Position numbers and translations under genes: made by a program. The notes under the pieces were generated by a model, which was not told the DNA's origin, made no database searches, and worked only from the letters and a program-made list of their open reading frames with translations. A DNA stretch of 64,000 nucleotides from Antrihabitans cavernicola (GTDB lineage Bacteria; Actinomycetota; Actinomycetes; Mycobacteriales; Mycobacteriaceae), in NCBI RefSeq assembly GCF_008297975.1, contig NZ_VLNY01000005.1, positions 124,001 to 188,000 on the forward strand, given 5' to 3'. Below, piece after piece: positions 1-10,663 of the stretch. Every line of letters starts with the position of its first letter. The first letter of the stretch is position 1.

Positions 1-393
1 GGTCACACGAAATGCGAATCGCTTTCCCTGCGCCGCGGCGTCTGCAAGGCCTTGATCGATCACCGAGAAATCGAACCGTTGATCGTCCGGCGTATCGGCT
101 GGCAAGGTGCGAGGGTCCTTCGGCTGCAGGGTCTTCCACTCGATGCGGGTCGAGCGATCGAACGTACTGGGCCAGGCCGGATACGCCTTTTGCGCCGAGT
201 TCACCTGAGGAAACAGAGGACTGAGCAAATTCTCGTGTTGCCCGCGAAACGGATTCGAAATTTCCGTCGCTGCATACGCGCTGACTCCGGAAACATTCGT
301 CGACGCTGCAGATATCGGCTCCAGACACAATGCAAACACTGCAATAACCCCGCAGATGCTGACAATTGCCAGACGAACTCGCGCGAAAGCCAT
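1..393 (-). CDS. secreted glycoside-hydrolase-like protein, 5' part only
   Basis: This is the first 131 codons of a gene that runs off the left edge. The ATG at 393 has an AGGAAAGAG ribosome site about 8 nt upstream. Residues 1-30 form a signal peptide: basic start, hydrophobic core, ending near Ala-Ala. The mature start has NPFRG, then a segment with IEWKTLQPKD and FDFSVIDQGL. That pattern (W..L.P, then a FDFS.ID helix, then a F-R-V strand) is typical of the opening beta/alpha units of TIM-barrel glycosidases of the DUF4832/DUF4874 kind. The active-site half is outside the window, so the substrate cannot be named. Export is supported by what is seen; the enzyme class is inferred. Confidence 0.6.
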   Translation of the reverse strand, partial: MAFARVRLAIVSICGVIAVFALCLEPISAASTNVSGVSAYAATEISNPFRGQHENLLSPLFPQVNSAQKAYPAWPSTFDRSTRIEWKTLQPKDPRTLPADTPDDQRFDFSVIDQGLADAAAQGKRFAFRVT

Positions 394-629
394 GCGGCCA
401 ACTCTTTCCTGAGGGCCGCCATGGGATACCAGTGTTACTGGAGTGATTGAAGTGGCGACATCGGTGAGTCTGGCATCGCCTCGAAAGATTGCACCGTGCA
501 GTTATCGATTTGTTGTAGCACAACGAATTTCACCGAACTGACCCCCTGGACACGTTCTCTCGAACAGTCGTCGAGCCCGCAATCGTCGAAAATTGCCGGA
601 TGCGCGCCTAGGGGATCAGTTCGATATTC

Positions 630-1757
630 TTAGAGCTCTACCTTCGTGTAATTCGCGACATTGCCTGCGAGCACGCGAAGGTGATCGTCGGCCGATCCGA
701 AGGTGTTGTCGATCGCGGTCAGCCTGCTGGTGTAATGGCCCACCGGATACTCGGCCGTCATGCCGATGCCACCGTGCAGCTGGATCGCCTCCTGGCCGAT
801 GTGGCGAGCAGACCTGCCGATCTGCAACTTGGCACGCGAGGCGATGATGGGGTCGACCACACCGTCCGCCAACGACATCGTCAAGTAGACGTTCATGCTG
901 CGCGCAGCTTCGAGCGACACGTACATGTCCGCGGCACGCTGAGTCAGCGTCTGGAACTTCGACAGCGGAACACCGAACTGCTTGCGCTGCTTCAAGTACT
1001 CGGTGGTCAGTCGCAGCGACTCTTCCATCGCCCCCACTGCCTCGGCACAGAGCGCCGCTTGCGCGCGAATGGTCGCCGTCTGGACCAGCGCCGACGCGTC
1101 GCCGCCGTCGCCGAGTGGCTCGGCGGCAGCGCCGTCCAGATCGACCTGCGCACCGCGTAGACCGTCGTGCGTCGAGTATCCGGTCCGCTTGACGCCGGAG
1201 TCGCTCGCGTCGACAAGGAACAATCCGACTCCCCCGTCCGGCAACGCAGCACTCACGACGAACGAATCGGCACAGTCGCCGTGCAGCACCGGATTCTTGC
1301 GGCCGGACACCGTCCACGAATCACCTTGTTGCGTCGCGGTGGTCGCAACCTCTGCGGACGGCCAACGCGTCCCCGGCTCACCGTGCGCGAACGCCAGCAG
1401 CGTCTGCCCCTCGGCAAGTTCCGGCAGGATGCGCTTGCGCTGATCCGCACTGCCCGCGTCGGCAACCAAGCCGCCGGGCAACAGCACCGCATCCAGAATC
1501 GGTTCGGGGGCAAGTCGGCGTCCGACCTCGATCAGGACGGCCATCGTCTCCTCGGGGCCTGCACCCATGCCGCCGTCCTCTTCGGAGAAGCTCAGGCCGA
1601 GTAGACCCAGCTCCGCAAGCTTGCCCCAGAGGTCCTTGCTCCAGCCGAGCTCGGACTGCGTGATCTGGTTGCGCTTCTCGGCGTCGTAGCTACGGCCGAG
1701 CAGCTCGCGCGTGGTGTCGCGCAACATCGTCTGCTCATCGGTGAATGCGAAATCCAT
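630..1757 (-). CDS. acyl-CoA dehydrogenase, probable non-catalytic partner subunit (FadE type)
   Basis: A 375-aa acyl-CoA dehydrogenase fold protein. The N-terminal helical part starts FTDEQTMLRD; the FAD-binding C-terminal part has KQRKQFGVPL and LHGGIGMTAEYP. At the place where the upstream partner carries the ER catalytic pair it reads ATIRAQA, and the usual C-terminal GGSNEVQR is replaced by IDNTFGSADD. Paired actinobacterial FadE proteins (for example FadE28/FadE29) form alpha2beta2 tetramers in which only one chain carries the base. This chain fits the non-catalytic role. It lies 9 bp downstream of the 391-aa dehydrogenase gene, so the two are co-transcribed. The substrate is unknown; a branched or steroid-type acyl-CoA is only a guess from the pairing. 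Confidence 0.9.
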   Translation of the reverse strand: MDFAFTDEQTMLRDTTRELLGRSYDAEKRNQITQSELGWSKDLWGKLAELGLLGLSFSEEDGGMGAGPEETMAVLIEVGRRLAPEPILDAVLLPGGLVADAGSADQRKRILPELAEGQTLLAFAHGEPGTRWPSAEVATTATQQGDSWTVSGRKNPVLHGDCADSFVVSAALPDGGVGLFLVDASDSGVKRTGYSTHDGLRGAQVDLDGAAAEPLGDGGDASALVQTATIRAQAALCAEAVGAMEESLRLTTEYLKQRKQFGVPLSKFQTLTQRAADMYVSLEAARSMNVYLTMSLADGVVDPIIASRAKLQIGRSARHIGQEAIQLHGGIGMTAEYPVGHYTSRLTAIDNTFGSADDHLRVLAGNVANYTKVEL

Positions 1758-1766
1758 GGCCCGGCC

Positions 1767-2942
<1,176 letters not shown>

Positions 2943-3082
2943 GGTCTCACCTACTCCTCGCTCAGCCCAGATTCTGGGTCCACAAATCGACTGAACCGAC
3001 CGTACCCTGCGCTCCTACTCTCCAGTAGACGATCCGCTGCGCTACCGTCGATCCTCACCATGGAACACACGATCGAAGAGCA

Positions 3083-3643
3083 GTGACCCACTTCGCGTTG
3101 GTCCGCCACGGCGAGACCGACTGGAATCTGCATGGGCGTCTGCAGGGCTCGTCCGACATCCCGCTGAACGACACCGGGCGCGGCCAGGCGCGCGAAGCCG
3201 CACACGAACTCGCGGGGCGAACCTGGGACCTCCTCGTCAGCTCACCGTTGTCGCGAGCCGCCGAAACCGCGGACATCATCGGCGAGCACATCGGTGTCGA
3301 ACGCACGGCGACGTACCCGGCTCTCGCCGAACGCCATTACGGTGCCGCCGAAGGTCTCACCGACTACGAGGCGTACTACGAATGGCCGCACGGCATGTAT
3401 CCAGGTCTCGAGGCGCGGGCCGACGTTGCCGAACGCGGCCTGGCCACACTTCTGAAACTGCATCGCGAGCATTCGGACTCGGACGTCATCGTGGTCTCGC
3501 ACGGCGGCGTCATCAGGGCGATACTCGACGTGGTCCTACGTACGCGCAGATCGCCGCGCATTCTCAACGCGGGCGTCAGCACGGTCTCCATTGATGCAGA
3601 CGAATGGTGGCGCGTGCACTCCATCAACGGGATCGACGTGTAG
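3083..3643 (+). CDS. histidine phosphatase family protein
   Basis: A 186-aa member of the phosphoglycerate-mutase/acid-phosphatase superfamily, which hydrolyses a phosphoester through a phosphohistidine. The signature LVRHGETDW places the nucleophile at His9 with Arg8; Arg58 (SPLSRA), Glu84 (LAERHYG) and His140 (VVSHGG) complete the usual set. The start is a GTG. The stop lies 7 bp before the ATG of the RidA-family gene, so the two are probably co-transcribed. The substrate cannot be told from sequence. Confidence 0.9.
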   Translation: MTHFALVRHGETDWNLHGRLQGSSDIPLNDTGRGQAREAAHELAGRTWDLLVSSPLSRAAETADIIGEHIGVERTATYPALAERHYGAAEGLTDYEAYYEWPHGMYPGLEARADVAERGLATLLKLHREHSDSDVIVVSHGGVIRAILDVVLRTRRSPRILNAGVSTVSIDADEWWRVHSINGIDV

Positions 3644-3650
3644 GAGCGAT

Positions 3651-4136
3651 ATGCACATCGAGAACAAGCTCGACGAGCTCGGTTTCGTACTGCCCGAGGC
3701 CCCCGAACCGCCGCCGGGATTTCAGTTCGCATTCGAATGGGTTCGCATCAGGGGCAGCCGCCTCTATGCGTCCGGGCATTCGGCACAGCTGCCCGACGGA
3801 TCGTTCGCAGGCCCGTTCGGCAAGGTGCCGTCGCAGGTGTCCGCGGACGCTGCGTGCGACGCAGCCCGACTCACCGCGCTGTCCATGCTCGGCAGCATCA
3901 AGCGCGCGATCGGCGATCTGGACCGCATCGGCGCCTGGCTGATGGTGAACGGAATGGTCAACGCCGACAACGGGTTCCCGCAGAGCACCGTCGTGATCAA
4001 CGGATTCTCCGACTTCGTGACTCAACTGTTCGGCCCCGAAGTGGGAGGTCACGCGCGCACCGCGGTCGGATACGCGGGGCTACCGATGAACAACGCCGTC
4101 GTCGTCTCCGCAGAGCTCGAGATCCTGCCGGACTAG
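3651..4136 (+). CDS. RidA family protein
   Basis: A 161-aa Rid-superfamily protein. Well-studied members hydrolyse reactive enamine/imine intermediates released by PLP enzymes. The fold is recognisable from RLYASGHSAQ, the central helices and the C-terminal GHARTAVGYAGLP, whose Arg is the usual active-site arginine. The ATG at 3651 was chosen because GGAG sits 5-8 nt upstream and the Rid fold begins there; a longer frame to 3591 overlaps the phosphatase gene and is not needed. It is longer than classical RidA (about 130 aa), as in the larger actinobacterial Rid subgroup. Specificity is not known. Confidence 0.85.
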   Translation: MHIENKLDELGFVLPEAPEPPPGFQFAFEWVRIRGSRLYASGHSAQLPDGSFAGPFGKVPSQVSADAACDAARLTALSMLGSIKRAIGDLDRIGAWLMVNGMVNADNGFPQSTVVINGFSDFVTQLFGPEVGGHARTAVGYAGLPMNNAVVVSAELEILPD

Positions 4137-4219
4137 CGATCTCCGACTCGCTTCGCGCTGATGTCGGCGGTCGCCTGGTACGTTGCCCCAGCGACACGAG
4201 ATCGACCGACGGGACACGG

Positions 4220-4744
4220 ATGAACTGCAGGACCTATGCGTTGCGCGCGCTCGCAGCGGGCATGCTGGGATCGGCAGTCGTCATCGCAACGTCAGGGCAG
4301 GCGATCGCAGAGACCGACGCGGGCGTGTCAGCGCTCAGTAACGCAATTCCGAAGATCGACATCGCAGGCACGTACGCACCGTTCGTCTACACATCGCCGA
4401 CGCTGGGATGCGGATCGAACGGACCGTTCACCTTCACCGCCGCATCCGATGCTGGCGGGACGGCCGGCAACGTCGGCCACGGACAGATCCGCTTGCAAGG
4501 AACACCTGCCTATTCCGGCGCGCCCATGGCATCGGGACTCGTCATTGCGTGGCTCAACGTGACCACGGGCGCCAACGGCGTTGTGCCGGTGGACGATACG
4601 GACAGCAACGGAACGCCCACACTCGGTCGGGTGGTGGATTCGGGATCGGGAACAGTGGTGGCATCGATGGCAGGGTCGGTGACCTACAACGACGCCATCT
4701 GCCACGTCGCGCCCACCGTCGGCGTGTTCACCGTCGCCCGTTGA
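4220..4744 (+). CDS. secreted protein of unknown function
   Basis: A 174-aa protein starting at the ATG at 4220. Residues 1-31 are a clear signal peptide (R-T-Y-A-L-R, then an Ala/Gly/Val core, then GQAIAE), so it should be exported. The mature part is about 140 residues, rich in Gly, Thr, Ser and Val, with two cysteines (one in GCGSNG, one in AICHVA) that could form a disulphide, as in compact beta-rich secreted proteins of mycolata. It is a single gene ending 6 bp before the convergent deaD gene. I do not recognise a named family. Confidence 0.75.
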   Translation: MNCRTYALRALAAGMLGSAVVIATSGQAIAETDAGVSALSNAIPKIDIAGTYAPFVYTSPTLGCGSNGPFTFTAASDAGGTAGNVGHGQIRLQGTPAYSGAPMASGLVIAWLNVTTGANGVVPVDDTDSNGTPTLGRVVDSGSGTVVASMAGSVTYNDAICHVAPTVGVFTVAR

Positions 4745-4750
4745 GGACAG

Positions 4751-6607
4751 CTACTCGCGCGGCCTGCGCTTGCCGCGATCCTTCGAGAACTTTCCACCGG
4801 CCCGGTCGTCGCGTCCGGAGCGTTGTCGTTGCCCGGGCGGGCCGTCGTCGCGCTGCAAGGCGATCAGCACACCACTGATCCTGGTGCGCCGCAACGCTTC
4901 CAATGTCTCACGCGACAGTTGCGCGGGCAGCTCGACCAGACTGTGATCGGGTCGAATGCTGATGTGCCCGAAATCGCTGCGCCGCAAGCCACCCTCGTTC
5001 GCAATGGCGCCGACGATCGCACCGGGCACCACGTGGTGCCGCTTGCCCACGCTGATCCGGTAGGTCGCCAACTCGACACCTGTTCTGCGATGGTGCCCCG
5101 CGCCGTCGTCGGATCGAGAGTCCGATCGGGGCTCGCCATGCCGGTCGTCGAACTTACGCGGCGGTCGCTCGCGCCGCGGCTCGTGCTCGCGCGGACGCGA
5201 TTCGCGCACCGGCGCAGGCGGTTCCGGCTCCATCAGGAAGGTCGTACCGTCCCGGGACTGCACCGCAAGTGCCGCAGCAATATCGGCAAGCGGGATGTCG
5301 TGTTCGCGTTCGTAGTCTTCGATCAGCCTGCGGAACAAGGCGAGGTTGTCCGAGCCGAGACTCTCGGTGATCGAATCGCCGAACTTGGCGACGCGCTGGG
5401 CGTTGACGTCTTCGACGCTCGGGAGTTGCATCTCGGTCAGCGGCTGACGTGTCGCGCGTTCGATTGCCTTGAGCAGGTGACGTTCCCGTGGCGCGACGAA
5501 CAGCAGCGCCTCACCGGTGCGACCCGCGCGACCGGTTCGGCCGATGCGGTGGACATACGACTCGGTGTCGTGCGGAATGTCGTAGTTGACGACATGCGAG
5601 ATCCGGTCGACGTCGAGGCCGCGCGCCGCAACGTCGGTGGCAACCAGCACGTCGAGTGCACCCGACTTGAGTTGACCGATCGTCCGCTCGCGCTGCGCCT
5701 GCACGATGTCACCGTTGATGGCCGCAGCCGAATAGCCGCGCGATCGCAGCTTCTCCGCCAACTCCTCGGTCGCCTGCTTGGTGCGGACGAACACGATCAT
5801 CGCCTCGAACGGCTCCACCTCGAAGATGCGCGTGAACGCGTCCAGCTTGCGCTGGTGCGACACCTGCACCCACCGCTGCGAAATGTTCGACGCAGTGGCG
5901 GTTTTCGACTTGACCGTGATCTCCACCGGGTCGTGAAGGTACTGCTTGGAGATCTTCCGGATCACCGGCGGCATGGTCGCGGAGAACAGCGCTACCTGTT
6001 TGGTGTCCGGTGTATCGGCGAGGATGCGCTCGACGTCTTCCTGGAAGCCCATCTTGAGCATCTCGTCTGCCTCGTCGAGCACGAGATACTTGAGCTCGGA
6101 AATGTCGAGCGTGCCCTTCTCCAGGTGATCGATCACGCGGCCGGGCGTACCCACCACCACGTGCGCACCGCGGCGCAGTCCGGAGAGCTGAACGCCGTAG
6201 GCCTGACCGCCGTAGATGGGCAGGACGTGTAATCCGGGGATGTGCGCGGAGTACCGGCCGAACGCTTCGGCGACCTGGATGGCAAGCTCGCGGGTCGGTG
6301 CCAGCACCAGCGCCTGGGGCTTACGGGCCTTGACGTCGAGGCCCATCAGAATCGGGATCGCGAACGCTGCGGTCTTGCCGGTGCCGGTTTGGGCAAGTCC
6401 GACAACGTCATTGCCTGCCAGCAGGGGCGGAATGGTGGCGGCCTGAATCGGCGACGGCGTTTCGTAACCCACGTCGACGATCGCGGCGAGGACGCGCTCG
6501 TCTACGCCGAGATCACGGAACGAAGGTTCTTCTGCGGCCTCGGCGCCGCCGATTTCACCGTCGTTTCGCTCGGTCGCGAGAGGTGCATCGCCGTGATTGT
6601 CGCTCAT
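4751..6607 (-). CDS. deaD: DEAD-box ATP-dependent RNA helicase (DeaD/CsdA type)
   Basis: A 618-aa RNA helicase that unwinds structured RNA, in bacteria mostly in ribosome assembly and cold adaptation. Motifs in order: Q motif around PSPIQAATIP, Walker A AQTGTGKT (72-79), PTRELA, GTPGR, DEADEML, the SAT motif in LFSATMP, then the second RecA domain with HRIGRTGRAGR. After about residue 510 comes a DbpA-like RNA-binding domain (YRISVGKRHHVVPGAI, GHISIRPDHSLVEL), between Arg/Glu/Asp-rich linkers and a basic tail. The ATG at 6607 is followed by an acidic leader. It is divergent from the nitrilase gene. Confidence 0.97.
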   Translation of the reverse strand: MSDNHGDAPLATERNDGEIGGAEAAEEPSFRDLGVDERVLAAIVDVGYETPSPIQAATIPPLLAGNDVVGLAQTGTGKTAAFAIPILMGLDVKARKPQALVLAPTRELAIQVAEAFGRYSAHIPGLHVLPIYGGQAYGVQLSGLRRGAHVVVGTPGRVIDHLEKGTLDISELKYLVLDEADEMLKMGFQEDVERILADTPDTKQVALFSATMPPVIRKISKQYLHDPVEITVKSKTATASNISQRWVQVSHQRKLDAFTRIFEVEPFEAMIVFVRTKQATEELAEKLRSRGYSAAAINGDIVQAQRERTIGQLKSGALDVLVATDVAARGLDVDRISHVVNYDIPHDTESYVHRIGRTGRAGRTGEALLFVAPRERHLLKAIERATRQPLTEMQLPSVEDVNAQRVAKFGDSITESLGSDNLALFRRLIEDYEREHDIPLADIAAALAVQSRDGTTFLMEPEPPAPVRESRPREHEPRRERPPRKFDDRHGEPRSDSRSDDGAGHHRRTGVELATYRISVGKRHHVVPGAIVGAIANEGGLRRSDFGHISIRPDHSLVELPAQLSRETLEALRRTRISGVLIALQRDDGPPGQRQRSGRDDRAGGKFSKDRGKRRPRE

Positions 6608-6681
6608 GTGACCTGGAGTTTAGTGCCTCCCACCGCGAAGCATGTGCATCGGTCGAATATGACGGCGTTTACCGTGGGGTC

Positions 6682-7476
6682 ATGGAGCACAGCATCGGAG
6701 TCGCGGTCGGCCAATTCGCGCCTGGAACGGACACGGTCGCCAATCTCGAATCGGTGCGCGCGCTGGCCGACGAGGCTGCCGCGAGCGGTGCCCGCGTGCT
6801 CGCCGTGCCCGAGTACTCGATGTTCACCGGACCCAAGCTGGACCGAACGGTGATCGAGTCGGCCCAACCGCTCGACGGACCGTTCGTGACCGGGCTGCTG
6901 GAGATTGCGCAGCGCAACAATCTGGTGGTGGTCGCCGGAATCAACGAACTGCTCGCCGACGATCCGCGTATCTCCAACACACTCGTCGCAGCAGCACCGG
7001 ACGGGACGATCGCCGCGGAGTATCGGAAGCTGCATCTCTACGACGCGTTCGGCTTCACCGAATCCGACGTCGTTCGGCCGGGCGATATCGAAGCCCCACA
7101 GACCTTCACCGTCGACGGCGTCACCTTCGGGCTGCAAACCTGCTACGACCTTCGCTTTCCCGAAGTGACCCGCCGCCTCGTCGATGCCGACGCGCACGTC
7201 GTCCTCCTGCCCGCGCAGTGGGTCCCCGGCCCGCTCAAGGAAGAGCACTGGACAACCCTGGTGCGCGCCCGCGCGATCGAGAACACGGTGTACGTCGCCG
7301 CCGCCGGTCAGACGGCACCGTCGGGCGCGGCGAACAGCATGATCGTCGATCCGATGGGTGTGGTGGTCGCTGCCGCGGGCGAGCGGGTCGGAACCGCAGG
7401 CGCGCAGGTGTCGGTGGCACGAATCGATGCGGTTCGCGCCAAGAATCCAGCCTTGAAGTTGCGCCGGTTTCTGTGA
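6682..7476 (+). CDS. carbon-nitrogen hydrolase (nitrilase superfamily)
   Basis: A 264-aa amidase-type nitrilase-superfamily enzyme, which cleaves a C-N bond of an amide. The Glu-Lys-Cys triad is visible: Glu44 in VPEYSMFTG, Lys116 in EYRKLHLYD, Cys154 in LQTCYDLRFPE. Length fits the short omega-amidase/Nit branch rather than true nitrilases. The ATG at 6682 starts right at the conserved first strand (IGVAVGQFAP), so the longer upstream frame is rejected. It is monocistronic, divergent from deaD. Substrate is unknown; deaminated glutathione or an omega-amide are possibilities from related proteins. Confidence 0.92.
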   Translation: MEHSIGVAVGQFAPGTDTVANLESVRALADEAAASGARVLAVPEYSMFTGPKLDRTVIESAQPLDGPFVTGLLEIAQRNNLVVVAGINELLADDPRISNTLVAAAPDGTIAAEYRKLHLYDAFGFTESDVVRPGDIEAPQTFTVDGVTFGLQTCYDLRFPEVTRRLVDADAHVVLLPAQWVPGPLKEEHWTTLVRARAIENTVYVAAAGQTAPSGAANSMIVDPMGVVVAAAGERVGTAGAQVSVARIDAVRAKNPALKLRRFL

Positions 7477-7563
7477 ATTTCCAATCGACCTTCCGGTTTC
7501 GGTAACGACCCGGTGCGCGCCCGACGATGCATGGATCGAGGGTGTCGAATTGGAAGGTCCACC

Positions 7564-8070
7564 ATGTACACGTCAGCAGAACGATCCGATCAGGAGCAGG
7601 CAACCGCCGCCGGCTACCACGCAAGCCTCGCGGTGTGCGTCATCGAAGCTCTGCAGTCGAGTGTCACCGACGAGTCCGACACCGCAGTAGTCGTCGATCG
7701 CTACGTCGCCTACCGCCACGCGCAGGGCGAGATCGCCGAAGCCGACGGTGTCCGCGCATTGCTCCGAACCTTCGAAGAGGTCGGCGGCTGCGAACAGTGG
7801 GCAGGCAAGGTCGGCAACTACCGCCGACGCTACGACCCGGCGGGTGCACCCGTCGCCGGGGCGGCAATCGAGCACGCCGCCGAACTCTTCTACACCCACC
7901 GCATCGACACCGAAACCGACCTCCGCCGCGCCGCCGACGATCAGGCGAAGTTCGCGTCGCTGGAGTCAGGTTTGCGCGAAATCACCGGCAGTTCCGACGC
8001 GTGGTTCACCCTGCTGGAGCTTGCCGGCCTCGAGAACAGGTTCGCGCTGGTAGACGCAGTCGCCGCCTGA
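7564..8070 (+). CDS. hypothetical protein
   Basis: A 168-aa soluble protein. The ATG at 7564 has GGAAGG about 6 nt upstream. It is rich in Ala, Asp, Glu and Arg and predicted mostly helical, with no signal peptide, no membrane segment and no obvious catalytic motif. The middle part (residues 75-95) has the run WAGKVGNYRRRYDPAG. I do not recognise the family. It stands alone between the nitrilase and a phosphoribosyltransferase. Confidence 0.6.
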   Translation: MYTSAERSDQEQATAAGYHASLAVCVIEALQSSVTDESDTAVVVDRYVAYRHAQGEIAEADGVRALLRTFEEVGGCEQWAGKVGNYRRRYDPAGAPVAGAAIEHAAELFYTHRIDTETDLRRAADDQAKFASLESGLREITGSSDAWFTLLELAGLENRFALVDAVAA

Positions 8071-8116
8071 TTTCACTACGCTCTTTCGGCGCCACCGCAG
8101 AGTAGCGTCACCCCTG

Positions 8117-8740
8117 ATGATGTACGCCGATCGCCGCGAAGCCGGCCACACTCTGGGCAAGTCGCTCGACTACCTTCGCGTGTCGGAACCCGTGGTCCTC
8201 GGCCTTCCTCGTGGCGGCGTTCCCGTTGCGCGCTCGGTGGCCGACGACATCGACGGCGAGCTCGACGTTCTCCTCGTCCGCAAGCTCGGCGTGCCGTGGC
8301 AACCGGAGCTGGCATTCGGGGCGATCGGCGAGGGCGGAATTCGAGTCATCAACGACGACGTCGTCCGCAGCGCGCGGGTATCGGACGCCGACATAGCCGC
8401 CGTCGAAGCTCAGGAGATCGGCGAACTCTCGCGTCGAACTCGATTCCTACGCCGGGGCCATCCGCGGCGGGCGTTGACCGGCCGCACCGTGATCGTCGTC
8501 GACGACGGCATGGCGACAGGAGCGACCGCAGCAGCGGCCTGTGCGGTCGTCATCTCGCACCGGCCGCGTTGGCTTGTGGTCGCCGTCCCGGTTGCGTCGC
8601 ACGAAGCCGTTCGCAGACTGGGCCGGATGGTGGACGAGGTGGTGTGCCCGTTCACGCCCGGCGATCTGGGCGGCGTCGGTGGGGCATATGTCGACTTTCA
8701 CCAACTGGCCGACGCCGAGGTCACGGACCTGCTCGAATGA
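8117..8740 (+). CDS. phosphoribosyltransferase domain protein
   Basis: A 207-aa type I phosphoribosyltransferase fold protein. The PRPP-binding loop is VIVVDDGMATGAT (about residues 125-137), and the N-terminal strand LGLPRGGVPVA is the typical opening of the stand-alone PRTase/hydrolase group. It differs from named purine salvage enzymes, so the acceptor base is unknown; some members have other phosphate-ester roles. Two ATGs lie in tandem at 8117 and 8120 and I cannot choose between them. No clear ribosome site is seen. Confidence 0.85.
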   Translation: MMYADRREAGHTLGKSLDYLRVSEPVVLGLPRGGVPVARSVADDIDGELDVLLVRKLGVPWQPELAFGAIGEGGIRVINDDVVRSARVSDADIAAVEAQEIGELSRRTRFLRRGHPRRALTGRTVIVVDDGMATGATAAAACAVVISHRPRWLVVAVPVASHEAVRRLGRMVDEVVCPFTPGDLGGVGGAYVDFHQLADAEVTDLLE

Positions 8741-8854
8741 CAATCCCGAACCAGCGATCGTTTCTGTCGCGAGACCACAGTATGAGTACATCGGCCCCAA
8801 TGTGATGCAATACACGTCTACTGAACAGTAATTTCTCGAAAGGGATCATCGCCC

Positions 8855-10645
8855 ATGCGTGAGTTCGAAGTGCCAGCGTCGTACACCATTCCCGAGGACG
8901 CGTCGATGGCCGACAGCGTGTTCACGCACGCGGCGCAATCGCCCAACTTCGTCCCCTTCAAGGTTCCCGTTGCCAGCGGTGGCTGGTCGAACGTGACGGC
9001 AGCCCAATTCGCGGAGCAGGTCACCGCGGTCGCGAAGGGCTTCCTGGCATCGGGAATCCAGCTCGGCGACCGCGTCGCAATTCTCGCGGCCACCCGCTAC
9101 GAGTGGGTCCTGCTGGACTACGCGATCTGGACTGCGGGCGGCTGCACCGTCGCGATCTACGACAGCTCCGCCGCCGAACAGGCGAAATGGATTCTCGAAG
9201 ACTCCGGCACCTCGATTCTGATCGTCGAGACAGACGGTCACCTGAAGACGGTCAAGGAAGTCGCCGAGGCGGCGCCCGACCTGCGAGAGACCCTGCAGAT
9301 CAATGCGGGCGCCATCGACGAACTGATCGAGCGCGGTAAGGACGTCAGCGACGACGACGTCCATACCCGTCGCAACCAGGTGACGTCGAGCTCCCCCGCG
9401 ACCTTGATCTATACGTCGGGAACGACCGGTCGCCCCAAGGGCGTTCAGCTCACACACAGCAATTTGTATGCCGAATCCGCAGCGGCCCGCGAGGCACTCG
9501 ACGACGCGCTGACCGCGGGCAAGCAGACGCTGATGTTCCTGCCGCTGGCGCACGTCTTCGCCCGCGCTATCTCGGTGGGCTGCTTCGACGGCAAGGTGAC
9601 CGTTGCGCACAGCTCCGACTGGGGCACCCTGCCCGCGCAGTTCCAGGCGTTCAAACCCAACTTCATTCTGTCGGTGCCGCGTGTGTTCGAGAAGGTCTAC
9701 AACTCGGCAAAGCAGAAGGCGCACGACGGCGGCAAGGGCAAGATTTTCGACAACGCCGTAGAGACCGCTATCGCATGGAGCGAAGCGCAGGACAAGGGTG
9801 GCGCAGGTATCGCCCTGAAGATCAAGCACACCGTGTTCGACAAGCTCGTCTACAGCAAGCTCAAGGCCGCTCTCGGTGGCGAGTGCGACCGGGCCATCTC
9901 CGGCGGCGGACCGCTGGGTGCACGTCTCGGCCACTTCTTCCGCGGTGCGGGCGTTCCCATCTTCGAGGGCTACGGCCTCACCGAGAGCAGCGCGGCCGTC
10001 ACGGTCAACACGACGTCGCGTCAGCGCGTCGGCAGCGTCGGCAGGCCCCTGTCCGGTCACGGCGCCAAGCTGGGCGACGACGGCGAGTTGCTCATCAAGG
10101 GACCGGTCGTGTTCAGCGGTTACTGGCACAACGAGGACGCAACCGCCGATGCTTTTGCCGACGGCTGGTTCAAGACCGGTGATCTCGGCGCCATCGACGA
10201 AGACGGCTTCGTCAGCATCACAGGTCGCAAGAAGGAAATCATCGTCACCGCCGCGGGCAAGAACGTCTCCCCCGGCGTGCTCGAAGATTCGCTCCGGGCG
10301 GATCCGCTGATCAGCCAATGCATGGTGGTCGGCGATGCGCAGCCGTTCATCGGTGCGTTGATCACGCTCGACCCGGAAGCACTGCCGGGCTGGAAGGAGC
10401 GCAACGGCGTTCCCGCCGACACCTCGATCGGCGATCTGATCAAGAATCCCAAGCTGATCGCGGACATCGATGCTGCTGTGGCCCAGACCAATACGGCCGT
10501 ATCCAAGGCAGAGCAGATCAAGAAGGTCCGCATCCTCGACGTCGACTGGACGCAGGAAACGGGCGAGCTGACGCCGAAGATGTCGCTCAAGCGCAACGTG
10601 GTGCTCAAGCAGTACGCGAGCGACGTCGACGCGATCTACAGCTAG
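8855..10645 (+). CDS. long-chain acyl-CoA synthetase (AMP-forming)
   Basis: A 596-aa acyl-adenylate enzyme that activates a fatty acid with ATP and then CoA. The AMP-binding P-loop is YTSGTTGRPKGVQLTH (about 185-200), followed by a YGLTESSAAV segment, the TGD hinge (KTGDLGAIDEDG) and the C-terminal subdomain with GRKKEIIVTAAGKNVSP. The length and layout resemble mycobacterial FadD15. The ATG at 8855 has GAAAGGGATC 10-15 nt upstream. It appears monocistronic; the next gene is convergent. Confidence 0.94.
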   Translation: MREFEVPASYTIPEDASMADSVFTHAAQSPNFVPFKVPVASGGWSNVTAAQFAEQVTAVAKGFLASGIQLGDRVAILAATRYEWVLLDYAIWTAGGCTVAIYDSSAAEQAKWILEDSGTSILIVETDGHLKTVKEVAEAAPDLRETLQINAGAIDELIERGKDVSDDDVHTRRNQVTSSSPATLIYTSGTTGRPKGVQLTHSNLYAESAAAREALDDALTAGKQTLMFLPLAHVFARAISVGCFDGKVTVAHSSDWGTLPAQFQAFKPNFILSVPRVFEKVYNSAKQKAHDGGKGKIFDNAVETAIAWSEAQDKGGAGIALKIKHTVFDKLVYSKLKAALGGECDRAISGGGPLGARLGHFFRGAGVPIFEGYGLTESSAAVTVNTTSRQRVGSVGRPLSGHGAKLGDDGELLIKGPVVFSGYWHNEDATADAFADGWFKTGDLGAIDEDGFVSITGRKKEIIVTAAGKNVSPGVLEDSLRADPLISQCMVVGDAQPFIGALITLDPEALPGWKERNGVPADTSIGDLIKNPKLIADIDAAVAQTNTAVSKAEQIKKVRILDVDWTQETGELTPKMSLKRNVVLKQYASDVDAIYS

Positions 10646-10663
10646 CCACACCTTTTCGAGTCA

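Noticed and set aside
1..450. 132-codon plus-strand frame near the left edge
   Set aside because: The minus-strand reading has a signal peptide, a ribosome site and glycosidase-like sequence; the plus frame has none.
4823..6232. 469-codon plus-strand frame
   Set aside because: Antisense shadow of deaD.
7486..7559. possible 8-base inverted repeat around the gap before the 168-aa hypothetical gene
   Set aside because: The arms GACCTTCC and GGAAGGTC are about 58 bp apart and one of them is the ribosome site, so chance is likely.
8846..10651. 601-codon open frame on the minus strand
   Set aside because: It is the antisense shadow of the acyl-CoA synthetase gene, caused by high GC at third positions; it has no recognisable protein features.
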